DNA of 64,000 nucleotides from an uncultured Candidatus Entotheonella sp. (GTDB lineage Bacteria > Tectomicrobia > Entotheonellia > Entotheonellales > Entotheonellaceae), in the NCBI GenBank assembly GCA_958295825.1, contig OY282375.1, forward strand, positions 310,001 through 374,000. The letters run 5' to 3'. The notes below the pieces were generated by a model. It was not told the origin of the DNA. It saw only the letters and a list, made by a program, of their open reading frames with translations, and did not search any database. Positions 9,684-18,256 of the stretch are shown in pieces. The position numbers and the translations under genes were made by a program. How positions within the stretch are numbered: the first letter of the stretch is position 1; the number at the start of each line of letters is the position of its first letter.

Positions 9684-9707
9684 TTGTGTCAAGTATGTAA
9701 TTCCCAA
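9684..9707 (-). repeat. Right terminal inverted repeat of transposon B
   Basis: Exact reverse complement of 7207-7230 over 24 bases. It marks the right limit of the transposon; the passenger nuclease homology ends only a few bases before it. Confidence 0.85.
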
Positions 9708-9792
9708 TTGAAGACTGGGGCCTTTCACGCCATGCTGATCCAGCTTGGCGTGACGCGCGCCGGTCCGCAGGAGGCACGATTGAGGCGTAGTT

Positions 9793-10251
9793 TTGTTTAC
9801 TCCGCCGTATTCACGCCAAGACGATCGAGCTGATGGATTTGTGGTCACTTTCCCTGACGTGCCGGAAGCCATTACCCAAGGGGCAGACGTGTCCGACGCC
9901 TTGCAGCAGGCGGCTGACTGCCTGGCGGAGGCCAGCGCCGGTCGTATCCGGCGCCAAGCGTGCCTTCCTGAAGCGTCTCCGACCGGACCGGACCGCTATC
10001 CGGCCCCATTGCCCGCACAAACTGCGGCGAAGGCGGCTCTGTATCTGGCTATCCGACAGACAGGTATGACGCCGGTCGAAATCGCCGCGCATCTGTGCTG
10101 CGATGAAAAGGAAATGCGACGGCTACTGGACCCGCGCCATACGTCCAAACTGTCGCGTTTGGAAGCGGCTCTGGCGGCTTTAGGTCAGCAGTTGGTGGTT
10201 GGCGTGCAGGCCAAGGAGTGGGATGAAAGGAATGTAGCCCTGCATTCCTGA
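9793..10251 (+). CDS. HicB-family antitoxin-like protein with C-terminal HTH, possibly 5'-truncated
   Basis: The N-terminal part (GFVVTFPDVPEAITQGAD) is the partial RNase-H-like fold of HicB antitoxins. After a linker, a C-terminal region (AAKAALYLAIRQTGMTPVEIAA, read in two pieces) looks like a DNA-binding helix-turn-helix. Total length is about 150 residues. The only upstream in-frame start is a weak TTG at 9793, with a stop at 9781. The right end of transposon B lies 86 bases away, so the natural start and any hicA toxin may have been removed by insertion. No hicA is visible on either side. The family call is fairly secure; function as an antitoxin is doubtful without the toxin. Confidence 0.65.
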   Translation: MFTPPYSRQDDRADGFVVTFPDVPEAITQGADVSDALQQAADCLAEASAGRIRRQACLPEASPTGPDRYPAPLPAQTAAKAALYLAIRQTGMTPVEIAAHLCCDEKEMRRLLDPRHTSKLSRLEAALAALGQQLVVGVQAKEWDERNVALHS

Positions 10252-10338
10252 GTTTTCATGTTGGACCAGGAAAAACAACCCGACTAACTCTGACAGCACA
10301 TCCAGATGCTGTTGCTCACGGAGATGGAACACAACACC

Positions 10339-10899
10339 ATGAAACGCTGGATCGTTACCGCACTGATTGCCGCATTGCTTGTTCTTGGTACCACAGTTTC
10401 GCACCGCGCCATTGCCGACGACGAGGCGGACTACGAAGCGCTGAACCTCTTCCTCTTCCCCGAATCCATCGCTTTGCCGGACGTCAGCTTGCCGGACGTG
10501 GACGGCAAGCCGGTGCCTCTGTTGTCGTTCCGCGACCGCGTGCTCATCCTTAATTTCTGGACCACCTGGTGCCACTATTGCGAACGGGAGCGCGCTGCCC
10601 TTGAGGCGTTGTACAAACAATACAAAGGGGATGGCTTGGCAATTCTGGCGGTCAACATGGGGGAAACGGCGGATCAGGTGAGGGCTTACGTCGCCAAGCA
10701 CGGCCTCAGTTTTCCGCACGTCATGGACCCGGAGGCGAGGGCCGAGGCGGCGTTTGCCATTCAGGCCACGCCGACGAATTTCCTGATCGACCGCCGCGGC
10801 CACGTGGTGGCGGGCGGCATGGGGTATCGCGACTGGACCGGGCCGCAGGCGTATCGGCTCATTGAACGTCTCTTGGCGGCTGGGGTCGAAAGCCGCTGA
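10339..10899 (+). CDS. TlpA-like periplasmic thiol-disulfide protein
   Basis: Thioredoxin-fold protein with an N-terminal signal (MKRWIVTALIAALLVLG) that exports it to the periplasm. The redox motif is WTTWCHYCERE (CxxC with His-Tyr between). The cis-Pro region reads QATPTNFLIDRRG. The length of 186 residues is typical of the TlpA/ResA group. I start it at 10339 because the signal peptide begins there; an in-frame ATG at 10324 is also possible. It lies 15 bases before msrP on the same strand, so it may supply reductant to, or keep reduced, partners of the methionine sulfoxide reductase (inference). Confidence 0.85.
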   Translation: MKRWIVTALIAALLVLGTTVSHRAIADDEADYEALNLFLFPESIALPDVSLPDVDGKPVPLLSFRDRVLILNFWTTWCHYCERERAALEALYKQYKGDGLAILAVNMGETADQVRAYVAKHGLSFPHVMDPEARAEAAFAIQATPTNFLIDRRGHVVAGGMGYRDWTGPQAYRLIERLLAAGVESR

Positions 10900-10914
10900 C
10901 AAGGAGGATTAGGC

Positions 10915-11886
10915 ATGCATTACCATCGCAAACCCGGTTGGATGATTCCCGAGAGCAAAGCCACGCCCGAATCGGTGTTCATGCAGCGCCGTAAGTTCCT
11001 GGCGGGCAGCGCGGCGATGGCGGCCGGCGGCATCCTCGGCGCGACGGGCGGCATCGGTTTCGCCGCGGACGACAAAGAGGACAAGACCCTCGACCTGTAT
11101 CCAGCGGAGCGCAATCCGGAATACACGCTCGACCGTCCGGTGACGGAGGAGGAGGTCGCCGCCGCCTACAACAACTTCTACGAGTTCGGCCCCGTCAAGA
11201 CCATCTCGCGTCTGGCGCAGCGCCTGAAAATTCGCCCTTGGCAGGTGGAAGTCGGCGGCTTGGTCAACAATCCCCAGACGTTCGACATCGATGACCTCAT
11301 CCGCGCCATGCCGCTTGAAGAACGACTGTATCGCCTGCGCTGCGTCGAGGCCTGGGCCATGGCGGTGCCGTGGACCGGCTTCCCGTTCTCTGCCCTGATC
11401 AAAAAAGTGCAGCCTGGCCTGCAAGCCCGCTACGTCAAGCTGACGACGTTCCTGCATCGCACCGTGGCGCTGAACCAATTGCGCGTCTGGTATCCCTGGC
11501 CATACGAAGAGGGGTTAACCATTGAGGAGGCGATGAACGAGCTTACCCTGCTGGTGACGGGCGTGTACGGGCATCCGCTGCCCAAGCAGCATGGCGCCCC
11601 GTTGCGGCTCGTCACGCCGTGGAAGTACGGCTTCAAGAGCATCAAATCGATCGTTTCCATTGAATTCGTCAAGGAGCGGCCCGTCAGCTTCTGGGAAACC
11701 CTGGCGCCGAAGGAATACGGTTTCTGGGCCAACGTCAACCCGGCGGTCTCGCACCCGCGCTGGTCGCAATCCACCGAGCGCATGCTGGGCACGGACGAGA
11801 AATACGACACGGTGATTTTCAACGGCTACGGCCAGTGGGTTGCGGGGATGTATCCGACGCTGCGCGAGCGGGAGTATTTTTTCTAG
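10915..11886 (+). CDS. msrP: Periplasmic protein-methionine-sulfoxide reductase catalytic subunit MsrP
   Basis: Molybdopterin enzyme of the sulfite-oxidase fold that repairs oxidised methionines in periplasmic proteins. A twin-arginine signal (QRRKFLAGSAAMAAGG) stands at about residues 24-40. The molybdenum-ligating Cys lies in RLRCVEAWAMAVPWTGFP, and the C-terminal part includes GAPLRLVTPWKYGFKSIKS. The length of 323 residues matches the family. The start at 10915 follows a strong AAGGAGG. The usual membrane haem partner MsrQ is not next to it; the TlpA-like gene upstream and an SDR downstream form the local operon instead. Confidence 0.93.
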   Translation: MHYHRKPGWMIPESKATPESVFMQRRKFLAGSAAMAAGGILGATGGIGFAADDKEDKTLDLYPAERNPEYTLDRPVTEEEVAAAYNNFYEFGPVKTISRLAQRLKIRPWQVEVGGLVNNPQTFDIDDLIRAMPLEERLYRLRCVEAWAMAVPWTGFPFSALIKKVQPGLQARYVKLTTFLHRTVALNQLRVWYPWPYEEGLTIEEAMNELTLLVTGVYGHPLPKQHGAPLRLVTPWKYGFKSIKSIVSIEFVKERPVSFWETLAPKEYGFWANVNPAVSHPRWSQSTERMLGTDEKYDTVIFNGYGQWVAGMYPTLREREYFF

Positions 11887-11927
11887 CCGCGGGCGTAGGG
11901 CGTACCCGCGGAGCAGGGGAGAGGACC

Positions 11928-12686
11928 ATGGGCAAATTGGACGGCAAGGTGGCGCTGATCAGCGGCGGCGCGCGTGGTCAAGGCGCCGCAGAGGCCAGAA
12001 CGTTCGCCCGAGAGGGCGCCAAGGTAGTGTTCGGCGACGTTGCCGATGACGACGGCCGCAAACTGGAAGCCGAATTGCTGGCTGACGGGATGGAAGCGGC
12101 CTACGTGCATCTGGACGTGTCGAACGAGGCCGATTGGCGGCAGGCAATAGAGGAGACCGTGCGGCAGTTCGACAAGCTGGACATTCTGGTGAACAACGCC
12201 GGGATTACCATCCCGCGGGTGCCCATCGAGGTACGCTTGGAGGCCGAATGGGACCGCGTCATGGCGGTGAACGCCAAGGGGGTGTTTCTGGGCACCAAGC
12301 ACGCCATTCCGGAGATGCGCAAGGCGGGCGGCGGCTCTATCGTGAACATTTCGTCCGTTGCCGGCATCGGCCAATCGGCGCACCAGGAACCGGCTTATGC
12401 GGCCAGCAAGGCAGCGGTGCGCATCTTCAGCAAGGTGACGGCCAGCCAGTGCGCCCAGGACAACATCCGCTGCAACTCGGTGCACCCGGGGCCGGTCGAT
12501 ACCGCCATGCTGCACAACGCCATGCCGGACCCGGAGGTGCTGCGAGAGCGCCTGCAGCGGGTGCCGCTGCGCCGCATGGCGTTGGTCGATGAGATCGTGG
12601 CTGGCGTTTTGTTCCTGGCGTCGGACGACGCGTCGTACGTGACCGGCAGCGAGCTGGTCATCGACGGCGGCGCGTTGGCGCAGTAG
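11928..12686 (+). CDS. Short-chain dehydrogenase/reductase
   Basis: Classical SDR oxidoreductase of 252 residues. The cofactor motif is ISGGARGQG near the N-terminus, followed by the adenine-pocket Asp of HLDVSN, then NNAG, the catalytic Ser in ISSVAG and YAASK. It ends with [15 protein letters not shown], typical of the FabG/cyclopentanol-dehydrogenase-like group. The ATG at 11928 follows GAGAGGACC, 41 bases after the msrP stop, so it may be co-transcribed. The substrate cannot be inferred. Confidence 0.9.
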   Translation: MGKLDGKVALISGGARGQGAAEARTFAREGAKVVFGDVADDDGRKLEAELLADGMEAAYVHLDVSNEADWRQAIEETVRQFDKLDILVNNAGITIPRVPIEVRLEAEWDRVMAVNAKGVFLGTKHAIPEMRKAGGGSIVNISSVAGIGQSAHQEPAYAASKAAVRIFSKVTASQCAQDNIRCNSVHPGPVDTAMLHNAMPDPEVLRERLQRVPLRRMALVDEIVAGVLFLASDDASYVTGSELVIDGGALAQ

Positions 12687-12852
12687 AAAGGCTCATGTGC
12701 GTTACGGCAGATAAAGCCTTCCGGCCCCACGAACGCGATACTCCACCAGATTGTCATCAAGCCAACGTTCCCCGGTACAACACGGGGCAGCAATGTGACA
12801 CGACAGCCGCCGCTGTAGAGACGTTCTTGTAATCGGCGGGTTGCGTTTGGGC

Positions 12853-12881
12853 GTGTTCCCCGCACAGGCGGGGATGAACCG
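12853..12881 (+). CRISPR. Orphan type I-E CRISPR repeat
   Basis: A single 29-bp unit starting GTGTTCCCCGCAC and ending GGGATGAACCG. It is identical to the consensus of the main array but on the opposite strand and 8 kb away. No second repeat is found one unit (61 bp) to either side. It lies between the SDR gene and the damaged left end of transposon C. The remaining DNA of the 12687-12956 gap shows no convincing gene. Confidence 0.9.
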
Positions 12882-12956
12882 GTAAAACAATATGATCCGA
12901 ATATGATCTAGTGGCATCCATTGGGAAGACGCTTACAGCAATTGGCCGGTGACGCC

Positions 12957-13835
12957 ATGAATCTGATCAGCATTTTCAACAAGTACCCCGATCAGGCAGC
13001 CTGTATCCGACACCTTGAAGCTGTTCGTTGGGGTGACAATCCTGCCTGCCCCCCACTGCAAGAGCACGAACATTGCCCGCAAAGCCGACTCTGAGCGCGT
13101 CGGGTGCTGGAATTGCCATGCGTGCAAGTCCAGCTTCAACGTGCTGTCCGGCACCGTGTTCCAAAAGACGCGCATCCCGTTGCAAAAGTGGCTCTTGGCA
13201 ATCGGCTTGATTGTAAACGCCAAGAAAAGCCTGTCCAGCTGCCAGCTTGCGCGTGACCTTCGGGTCTCGCAGCCTGCCGCGTGGTACATGCAGCAGCGCA
13301 TCCGCGTTGCCATGGTGGCGAGCGAACGCGAATTGCTCCAGGGCATCGTCGAGATGGACGAGACCTACCTAGGCGGCAAGCCCCGAAAGGGAAACAAGCG
13401 CGAAGACGATAAGCCCGCCAAGAAAGGACGCGGCACCAGCAAGCAAGCCGTGGTTGGCGCTGTTGAACGTGGCGGGCGCGTGTTCGCCAGCACGTCCACC
13501 AGCCTTTCGGGTACGGCGCTGCTGCGCTTCATCAAGGCCAATATCGACCCTGACGGCTCGCTGCTCATCACGGACGAATGGAAGGGTTAACAACGGCGTC
13601 CGCAAGCACGTCAAGCACGCGGTCATCAATCATAACCCAGCCTACGTTGACGGCAGCACGCATACCAACACGATTGAGGGCTCTCTGGAGCCTGCTCAAG
13701 CGGGCCGGGTATGGCCAACATCACCATTACAGCAAGCTCTACACGCTGCTGTACTTGGCTGAGGCGTGTTGGAAATACAACATGCGCAAGAACGGCAACG
13801 CCTTCCGTGCCTTCTTGCGGGGGTGCTTCGGATGA
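12957..13835 (+). pseudogene. IS1595-family transposase (copy C), broken
   Basis: It starts MNLISIFNKYPDQAACIRHL. A frameshift in the first zinc-ribbon Cys pair near 13054 is followed by WNCHACKSSF, EMDETYLGG and LLITDEWKG. A stop follows at about 13588, and another frame carries the terminal part with LWSLLKRAGYGQHHHY. The N-terminal section diverges from copy A, but the remainder is almost identical to it, including the same lesion after DEWKG, so A and C share a broken ancestor. The final ATGA overlaps the passenger start. Confidence 0.85.
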
Positions 13836-14099
13836 ACCGGCTCTACTACGGCGACTGCCTGACCGTGATGCAGGAATACATGGGCCTCGGTAGTGTAGAC
13901 CTTATCTACTTGGACCCGCCCTTCAACAGCAATCGTAACTACAACGCCATTTACAAGGACGAAACGGGATGGGTGCCGCCAGACCAGATTGAGGCGTTGT
14001 GAAGGGCGCATCAATTGGCCGTCAGGCGGGGATGGCGTGCCCCGCTCCAAGCGGTATCTCGACGATATGGAAGGTGTTCCCGCCCAGAACATTATTGTA

Positions 14100-14944
14100 G
14101 GCTCAGGACCTATAAAAGAGTATCATGGGGCCTGTGATGAGAGTCAACACGCTGACGCCACTAGGAGAGCGATCATGTCCGAGCACCACTTCTGGCTGTC
14201 CGACGACCCGTTTGACCGACTCAAACCCCTGTTACCCAACAAGGGGCGCGGCGTCCCACGCGTCGATGACCGAAAGGTCATCAGCGGTATCATCCACGTC
14301 ATCCGCTATGGGCTGAAGTGGCGCGGCGCCCGCCTGTTACGGACCCCACAAGACGCTCTACAACCGCTTCGTGCGCTGGAGCAGGGCCAGGGTCTTCGAC
14401 CGCATCTTCCAAGCCCTGGCTGCCGAAAGCACCGCCACCAAGACGGTCATGATCGACAGCACCCATCTCAAAGCGCATCGCACCGCCGCCAGCCTGCTCA
14501 AGGGGGGGCTTTTCCACGCCAGATCGGACGCACCCGGGGTGGGCTGAACTCGAAGCTCCACGCCGTCTGCGACGGCGATGGCAAGCCCGTCGTGCTGCGG
14601 TTGACGGCGGGCCAAGTCAGCGACTACTGCGGGGCTGATACGGTACTTGACGCCCTACCGGAAGCCGATGTCCTGATAGCCGACAAGGGTTATGACAGCG
14701 ACAGGTTGCGCGAGGGCCTTGCCGAACGTGGCATCAAGTCCTGCATTCCAGCCCGCGCCAAGCGCAAAGAGCCGAATTGTCTACGACACCGAGTTGTACA
14801 AGAGCCGCAACCTCATTGAGCGCCTGTTTGGCAGGCTCAAGGATTGGCGCCGCATCGCCACTCGGTACGACCGCTGTGCGCATACGTTCTTCAGTGCCAT
14901 CTGCATAGCTGCCACGGTTAGTTTCTGGTTATGAGTCCTGAGCC
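14100..14944 (+). mobile_element. IS5-family (IS427-like) insertion sequence in transposon C
   Basis: The ends GGCTCAGGACCTATAA (14100) and the matching reverse complement GGCTCAGGACTCATAA (ending 14944) are inverted. TA stands directly outside both ends, compatible with the 2-bp duplication of IS427-type elements. It is inserted in the copy C methyltransferase, whose reading resumes after it. The length of 845 bp is normal for the group. Confidence 0.85.
14175..14934 (+). pseudogene. IS5-family transposase (IS427-like), frameshifted
   Basis: The start MSEHHFWLSDDPFDRLKPLL and VISGIIHVIRYGLKWRG are typical. A frameshift near 14325 moves the reading to GPHKTLYNRFVRWSRARVF and TVMIDSTHLKAHRTAASLL (first catalytic Asp). 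Another shift gives GGLNSKLHAVCDGDGKP and DVLIADKGYDSDRLRE, and a final one near 14770 gives YKSRNLIERLFGRLKDWRR, with the catalytic Glu. Restored length is about 250 residues. Confidence 0.85.
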
Positions 14945-14994
14945 TAGACATCCTGCCTCTTTCAGCCAAAGAAAGGCTTGGCTTTCTTACCCAA

Positions 14995-15699
14995 AAGCCG
15001 GTTGCCTTGCTGGAGCGCATCATCAAGGCGAGCAGCAACGAGAGGGACGTTGTGTTTGATCCCTTCTGTGGCTGCGCCACCACGCTTGAAGCAGCCCACA
15101 ATCTCAATCGGAAATGGATCGGCGTTGACATCGCTATCCATGCCGTCAAGCGCATAGCAGCGATCCGGCTACGTGACCGGCTTGGCTTGAAAGAGGGGAC
15201 CGACTTCACCATCGAAGGCATCCCGCACACGCTGGCAGGTGCCCGCGACCTGTGGCAGCGAGCCCCTATCATTTTCAGAAGTGGGCGGTTGAACAGATTG
15301 ACGGCTTCGTGACAACTTGGCGCACAGGCGACGGTGGGATTGACGGACGCTTGTACTTCGCTCTACCAAACACGCCGACCCTGCAAAGCATGGCGATTGA
15401 AGTGAAAGGTGTGCAGGAGGTATCAATCCGTGACCTGCGTGCTTGAAAACGACGACGCCCTGCTGGCTGGGCTGGTCATCATGGAAAAACTGGGCGACCG
15501 CAAGGAGCAAAACTTCCGGCGCTTCATGGCCGAGGCAGGTGATATGGACGTGTTATGCCTAAAGTACCCGCGCATGCAGATGCGATCGGTGCCGGAAATC
15601 TTGGACGGCAAAGGGTTTGACACGCCTGGAGCGGTTGCGCGAGGTACCCAGCAGGGCGTACTATTAAGCCCATAACTTATGATTGCGAAAACCTTTTCC
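14995..15699 (+). repeat. Left arm of a 0.7-kb inverted repeat (transposons C and D)
   Basis: About 700 bp of copy C, from GGTTGCCTTGCTGGAGCGCA onwards, reappear inverted and nearly identical at 17536-18256. The match runs through the transposon end and a further 17 bases of flank (TTGCGAAAACCTTTTCC). Confidence 0.85.
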
Positions 15700-15841
15700 A
15701 TCCGAATTCTCGCATATCTGCAACGTTTACGCACAGGAAGCCAAAATTGTTTCGGAGGTTACGGTCAACGCAATGGAATACAAGCGTCAAATGCTGTTCA
15801 GTTCGTGCCGGTCGCATTTTCGTTTCATCCAAGCATTTGCT

Positions 15842-17101
15842 TTATGACGTGCGAACGGCGTGCCCACAACCGGGGCAGAAGGCGTAATCGGCGTTGAGGG
15901 CATGGCCGCAATGGCTGCAGAAATTGGCGACGGCGGGCATGACCGATGGTAGGGCGGGCGGCCTTGGCTGGGTTTCGGGCGAAGCGGGGGCCGCGTGCCG
16001 GCGCCGGGAGGCGGTCCACAGCAGAGTGGCCAGCACGTACGCGGCGGTAACGCCTGCCAGAATACTGAAGTAGATCAGCATGCGGTCCTGCGGCCCGCGG
16101 GCGGCGGGGCTTCCGTCTGGCGCGCTATCCGCTTTGGGTACGGACGGTTGCGGGTCGGTTTTGACGTAGCTGACGGTGAACGCCGTTGGCTGCCCGGCCG
16201 CGACGTCGCGGTATGCGAAGCGGTGGTACGTGGTGTCGCGGCCCTCGGTTTCCTGGGCCATGGCGGGTGGTTCGGTGACGAATTCGCTGGCCGTGTAAGG
16301 CTTCTGGATATCCACGTCGAACTGGGTGATCGGGTAGGGGGCCGTGAAGGTATAGCTGAAACTTTTGGCATCCCCGGAGGTCTCGAAGGGGTCGTAGTAC
16401 AACTCGGCGAAGAAACGCGGCGAGGGCAGGGTGATTTCCAGAGTGTCCGAGACGTCGCCGGGAATGACGCGGTGCGGATGCAGGAGGAGTTCTCCCAGTT
16501 CGGAGATCATGCCGGCGCCGATGAGTTCCGCGTCCTTGGGAACGGGCAGCGTGACCTGCGTCGGGAAGGCGGCGCCCGGTGCCAATTCGCCTCGTATGAT
16601 GAGCAGCACGCGAGGGTCGTCGTATTCCGGCCAAATGGAAAGCTGCAACCGTGCGATTCGTAGATCAGCCGGCGGTTCGGCCGCGGTTACTACGGGCGCC
16701 GCCGGTTGCGTTTCGGCCAGAGTCTGTACGTAGACGACCACATTGCGAATGTCTTGGTCGTCCAGTTGGCCGCCAAAGCCGGGCATGGCGTTGGATAATC
16801 CCGCCGCCGCACTGCCGTCCTTGATGACGACGAACAGGTGTTCCGCCGAGCGGCTTTGTATATACGTTGGATCGGCAAGATTGCGCGGCGGCACCGGCAG
16901 CATGCGGGCCATGCGTCCACCGCGGCCGTCCGCTCCATGGCAATCCACGCACAGGCGTTCGTAGACCGCCTTGCCGGCAGCCGCGTCGGATTGTGGCCAC
17001 GTAACGTTGGCCGGGCTGAGGAACAGAATTCCAACGAGTAGGTACAGCAGCTTCAATGGATGCGTCCAGGCGATAGCGGTGGCTGGGAAACCTCGCGGCA
17101 A
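15842..17101 (-). CDS. Exported c-type cytochrome with membrane anchor and C-terminal zinc ribbon
   Basis: A 419-residue protein. An N-terminal signal of about 36 residues (LKLLYLLVGILFLSPANV) is followed by a monohaem cytochrome c domain with CVDCH near residue 51 and a distal Met candidate in NAMPGFGGQ. A long beta-rich middle (about residues 145-330) has no family I recognise. A transmembrane helix (ILAGVTAAYVLATLLW) is followed by a zinc-ribbon tail with FCSHCG and FCPGCG. The order implies a periplasmic haem domain and a cytoplasmic Zn ribbon. It sits alone between two inverted transposon copies. The cytochrome call is certain; the electron partner is unknown. Confidence 0.85.
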   Translation of the reverse strand: MPRGFPATAIAWTHPLKLLYLLVGILFLSPANVTWPQSDAAAGKAVYERLCVDCHGADGRGGRMARMLPVPPRNLADPTYIQSRSAEHLFVVIKDGSAAAGLSNAMPGFGGQLDDQDIRNVVVYVQTLAETQPAAPVVTAAEPPADLRIARLQLSIWPEYDDPRVLLIIRGELAPGAAFPTQVTLPVPKDAELIGAGMISELGELLLHPHRVIPGDVSDTLEITLPSPRFFAELYYDPFETSGDAKSFSYTFTAPYPITQFDVDIQKPYTASEFVTEPPAMAQETEGRDTTYHRFAYRDVAAGQPTAFTVSYVKTDPQPSVPKADSAPDGSPAARGPQDRMLIYFSILAGVTAAYVLATLLWTASRRRHAAPASPETQPRPPALPSVMPAVANFCSHCGHALNADYAFCPGCGHAVRTS

Positions 17102-17295
17102 GCAGGCGGCATTCAGCGGAAATGCCTAGGCATGACCTTCTCAGAACAGGCGGGAGTTGTCAAATGCGGGGCGCGCCGGAAGCCATCGGGAAACGGCGGC
17201 GGATTTGCGTTACAGTGACGGCGTTCCGGCCCTGTACGTTTTGGCGAGCTTTGGTTGGTGATGACACGCAAGCCCCACCTTGTCAGGAGAGCACC

Positions 17296-17545
17296 ATGCC
17301 GTACGTTGATCTGGCTTTTCGCCTGAATGGGTCCGCGATTAGTGTGGATCAATGGGTATGCCTTATATGCCGCTCTGAGCCAAGGCCGTGCCGGAAATTC
17401 ACCAGGCAATCAATAGTGGCGTTCAGCCCATTCGTGGCACCTACAGCGGGAACGGCAAGCTCCAATTGTCCGACTCGTCCCGTTTAGTCCTGCGCCTGCC
17501 GGATATAGCCCTCCGCCCCTACCTGAAACTGGCCGGGAAAAGGTT
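17296..17545 (+). pseudogene. Truncated Cas6 of a different CRISPR subtype (Cmx6 / I-MYXAN-like)
   Basis: It starts after AGGAGAGCACC with MPYVDLAFRLNGSAISVD. Small frameshifts then give GYALYAALS, VPEIHQAINSGVQPIRGTY, GKLQLSDSSRLVLRLPD and YLKLAGKRF. This series (VDLxFxLxG, D-GYxLYxAL, P-IHxxxxxxxxPIRG, RLxLRLP, LAGKR) is how I remember the N-terminal half of Cas6/Cmx6 crRNA endonucleases. Homology stops exactly where transposon D begins, so the insertion removed the C-terminal half. No other genes of that subtype are in the window. Confidence 0.68.
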
Positions 17546-18256
17546 TTCGCAACCATAAGTTATGGGCTTAATAGTACGCCCTGCTGGGTACCTCGCGCAA
17601 CCGCTCCAGGCGTGTCAAACCCTTTGCCGTCCAAGATTTCCGGCACCGATCGCATCTGCATGCGCGGGTACTTTAGGCACAACACGTCCATATCACCTGC
17701 CTCGGCCATGAAGCGCCGGAAGTTTTGCTCCTTGCGGTCGCCCAGTTTTTCCATGATGACCAGCCCAGCCAGCAGGGCGTCGTCGTTTTCAAGCACGCCG
17801 CTCAAAGCACGCAGGTCACGGATTGATACCTCCTGCCCACCCTTCACTTCAATCGCCATGCTTTGCAGGGTCGGCGTGTTTGGTAGAGCGAAGTACAAGC
17901 GTCCGTCAATCCCACCGTCGCCTGTGCGCCAAGTTGTCACGAAGCCGTCAATCTGTTCAACCGCCCACTTCTGAAAATGATAGGGGGGCTCGCTGCCACA
18001 GGTCGCGGGCGCCTTCCAGCGTGTGCGGGATGCCTTCGATGGTGAAGTCGGTCCCCTCTTTCAAGCCAAGCCGGTCACGTAGCCGGATCGCTGCTATACG
18101 CTTGACGGCATGGATAGCGATGTCAACGCCGATCCATTTCCGATTGAGATTGTGGGCTGCTTCAAGCGTGGTGGCGCAGCCACAGAAGGGATCAAACACA
18201 ACGTCCCTCTCGTTGCTGCTCGCCTTGATGATGCGCTCCAGCAAGGCAACCGGCTT
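17536..18256 (-). repeat. Right arm of the 0.7-kb inverted repeat (transposons C and D)
   Basis: Inverted counterpart of 14995-15699. The arms face each other across about 1.84 kb holding the cytochrome gene and the cas6 fragment. Confidence 0.85.

Larger units (their letters stand above)
7207..9707 (+). mobile_element. IS1595-family transposon B carrying a type II restriction-modification pair
   Basis: A 2501-bp element bounded by perfect 24-bp inverted repeats (7207-7230 and 9684-9707). It contains an intact transposase (7272-8192), an intact methyltransferase (8189-8977) and a frameshifted MvaI/BcnI-type nuclease (8974-about 9680). Each gene overlaps the next as ATGA. No 8-bp target duplication is seen (CGTTTCGT left, TTGAAGAC right), so at least one flank has been rearranged. 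It lies between an IS5 element and a hicB-like gene whose 5' end seems affected. Confidence 0.88.
13832..15675 (+). pseudogene. Methyltransferase with C-terminal nuclease-like domain (copy C), interrupted
   Basis: It begins MNRLYYGDCL with DPPFNSN, then an internal deletion at about 13995 joins codon EAL to a later SKRYLDDMEGVPAQN segment. IS5 occupies 14100-14944. Beyond it come TQKPVALLERIIKASS, the SAM motif FDPFCGCATT and the nuclease-like GDGGIDGRLYF plus IEVKG. A frameshift near 15265 and a 14-bp deletion near 15441 (between GCGTGCTT repeats, seen against copy D) add damage. The stop at 15673 lies inside the right inverted repeat. Confidence 0.8.
12957..15699 (+). mobile_element. IS1595-family transposon C with methyltransferase-nuclease passenger, interrupted by IS5
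   Basis: Contains a broken transposase, then a methyltransferase gene with an IS5-family element inserted at 14100-14944. The right end near 15672 (AAGCCCATAACTTATGATTG) corresponds to the inverted repeat of elements D and E. No matching left inverted repeat is visible before the transposase start, so the left end is lost. The first 180 bases of the transposase differ from copy A while the next 860 are nearly identical, so the copy looks recombinant. Confidence 0.78.

Noticed and set aside
12760-12800. A second, degenerate CRISPR repeat upstream of the orphan (GTTCCCCGG ... CGGGG)
   Set aside because: Spacing to the true repeat is 88 bp, not 61, and only the GC hairpin is similar.
12702-12917. 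A 71-codon minus-strand frame spanning the orphan repeat
   Set aside because: Part of it is just the repeat translation (FIPACAGNT); no homology or ribosome-binding site.
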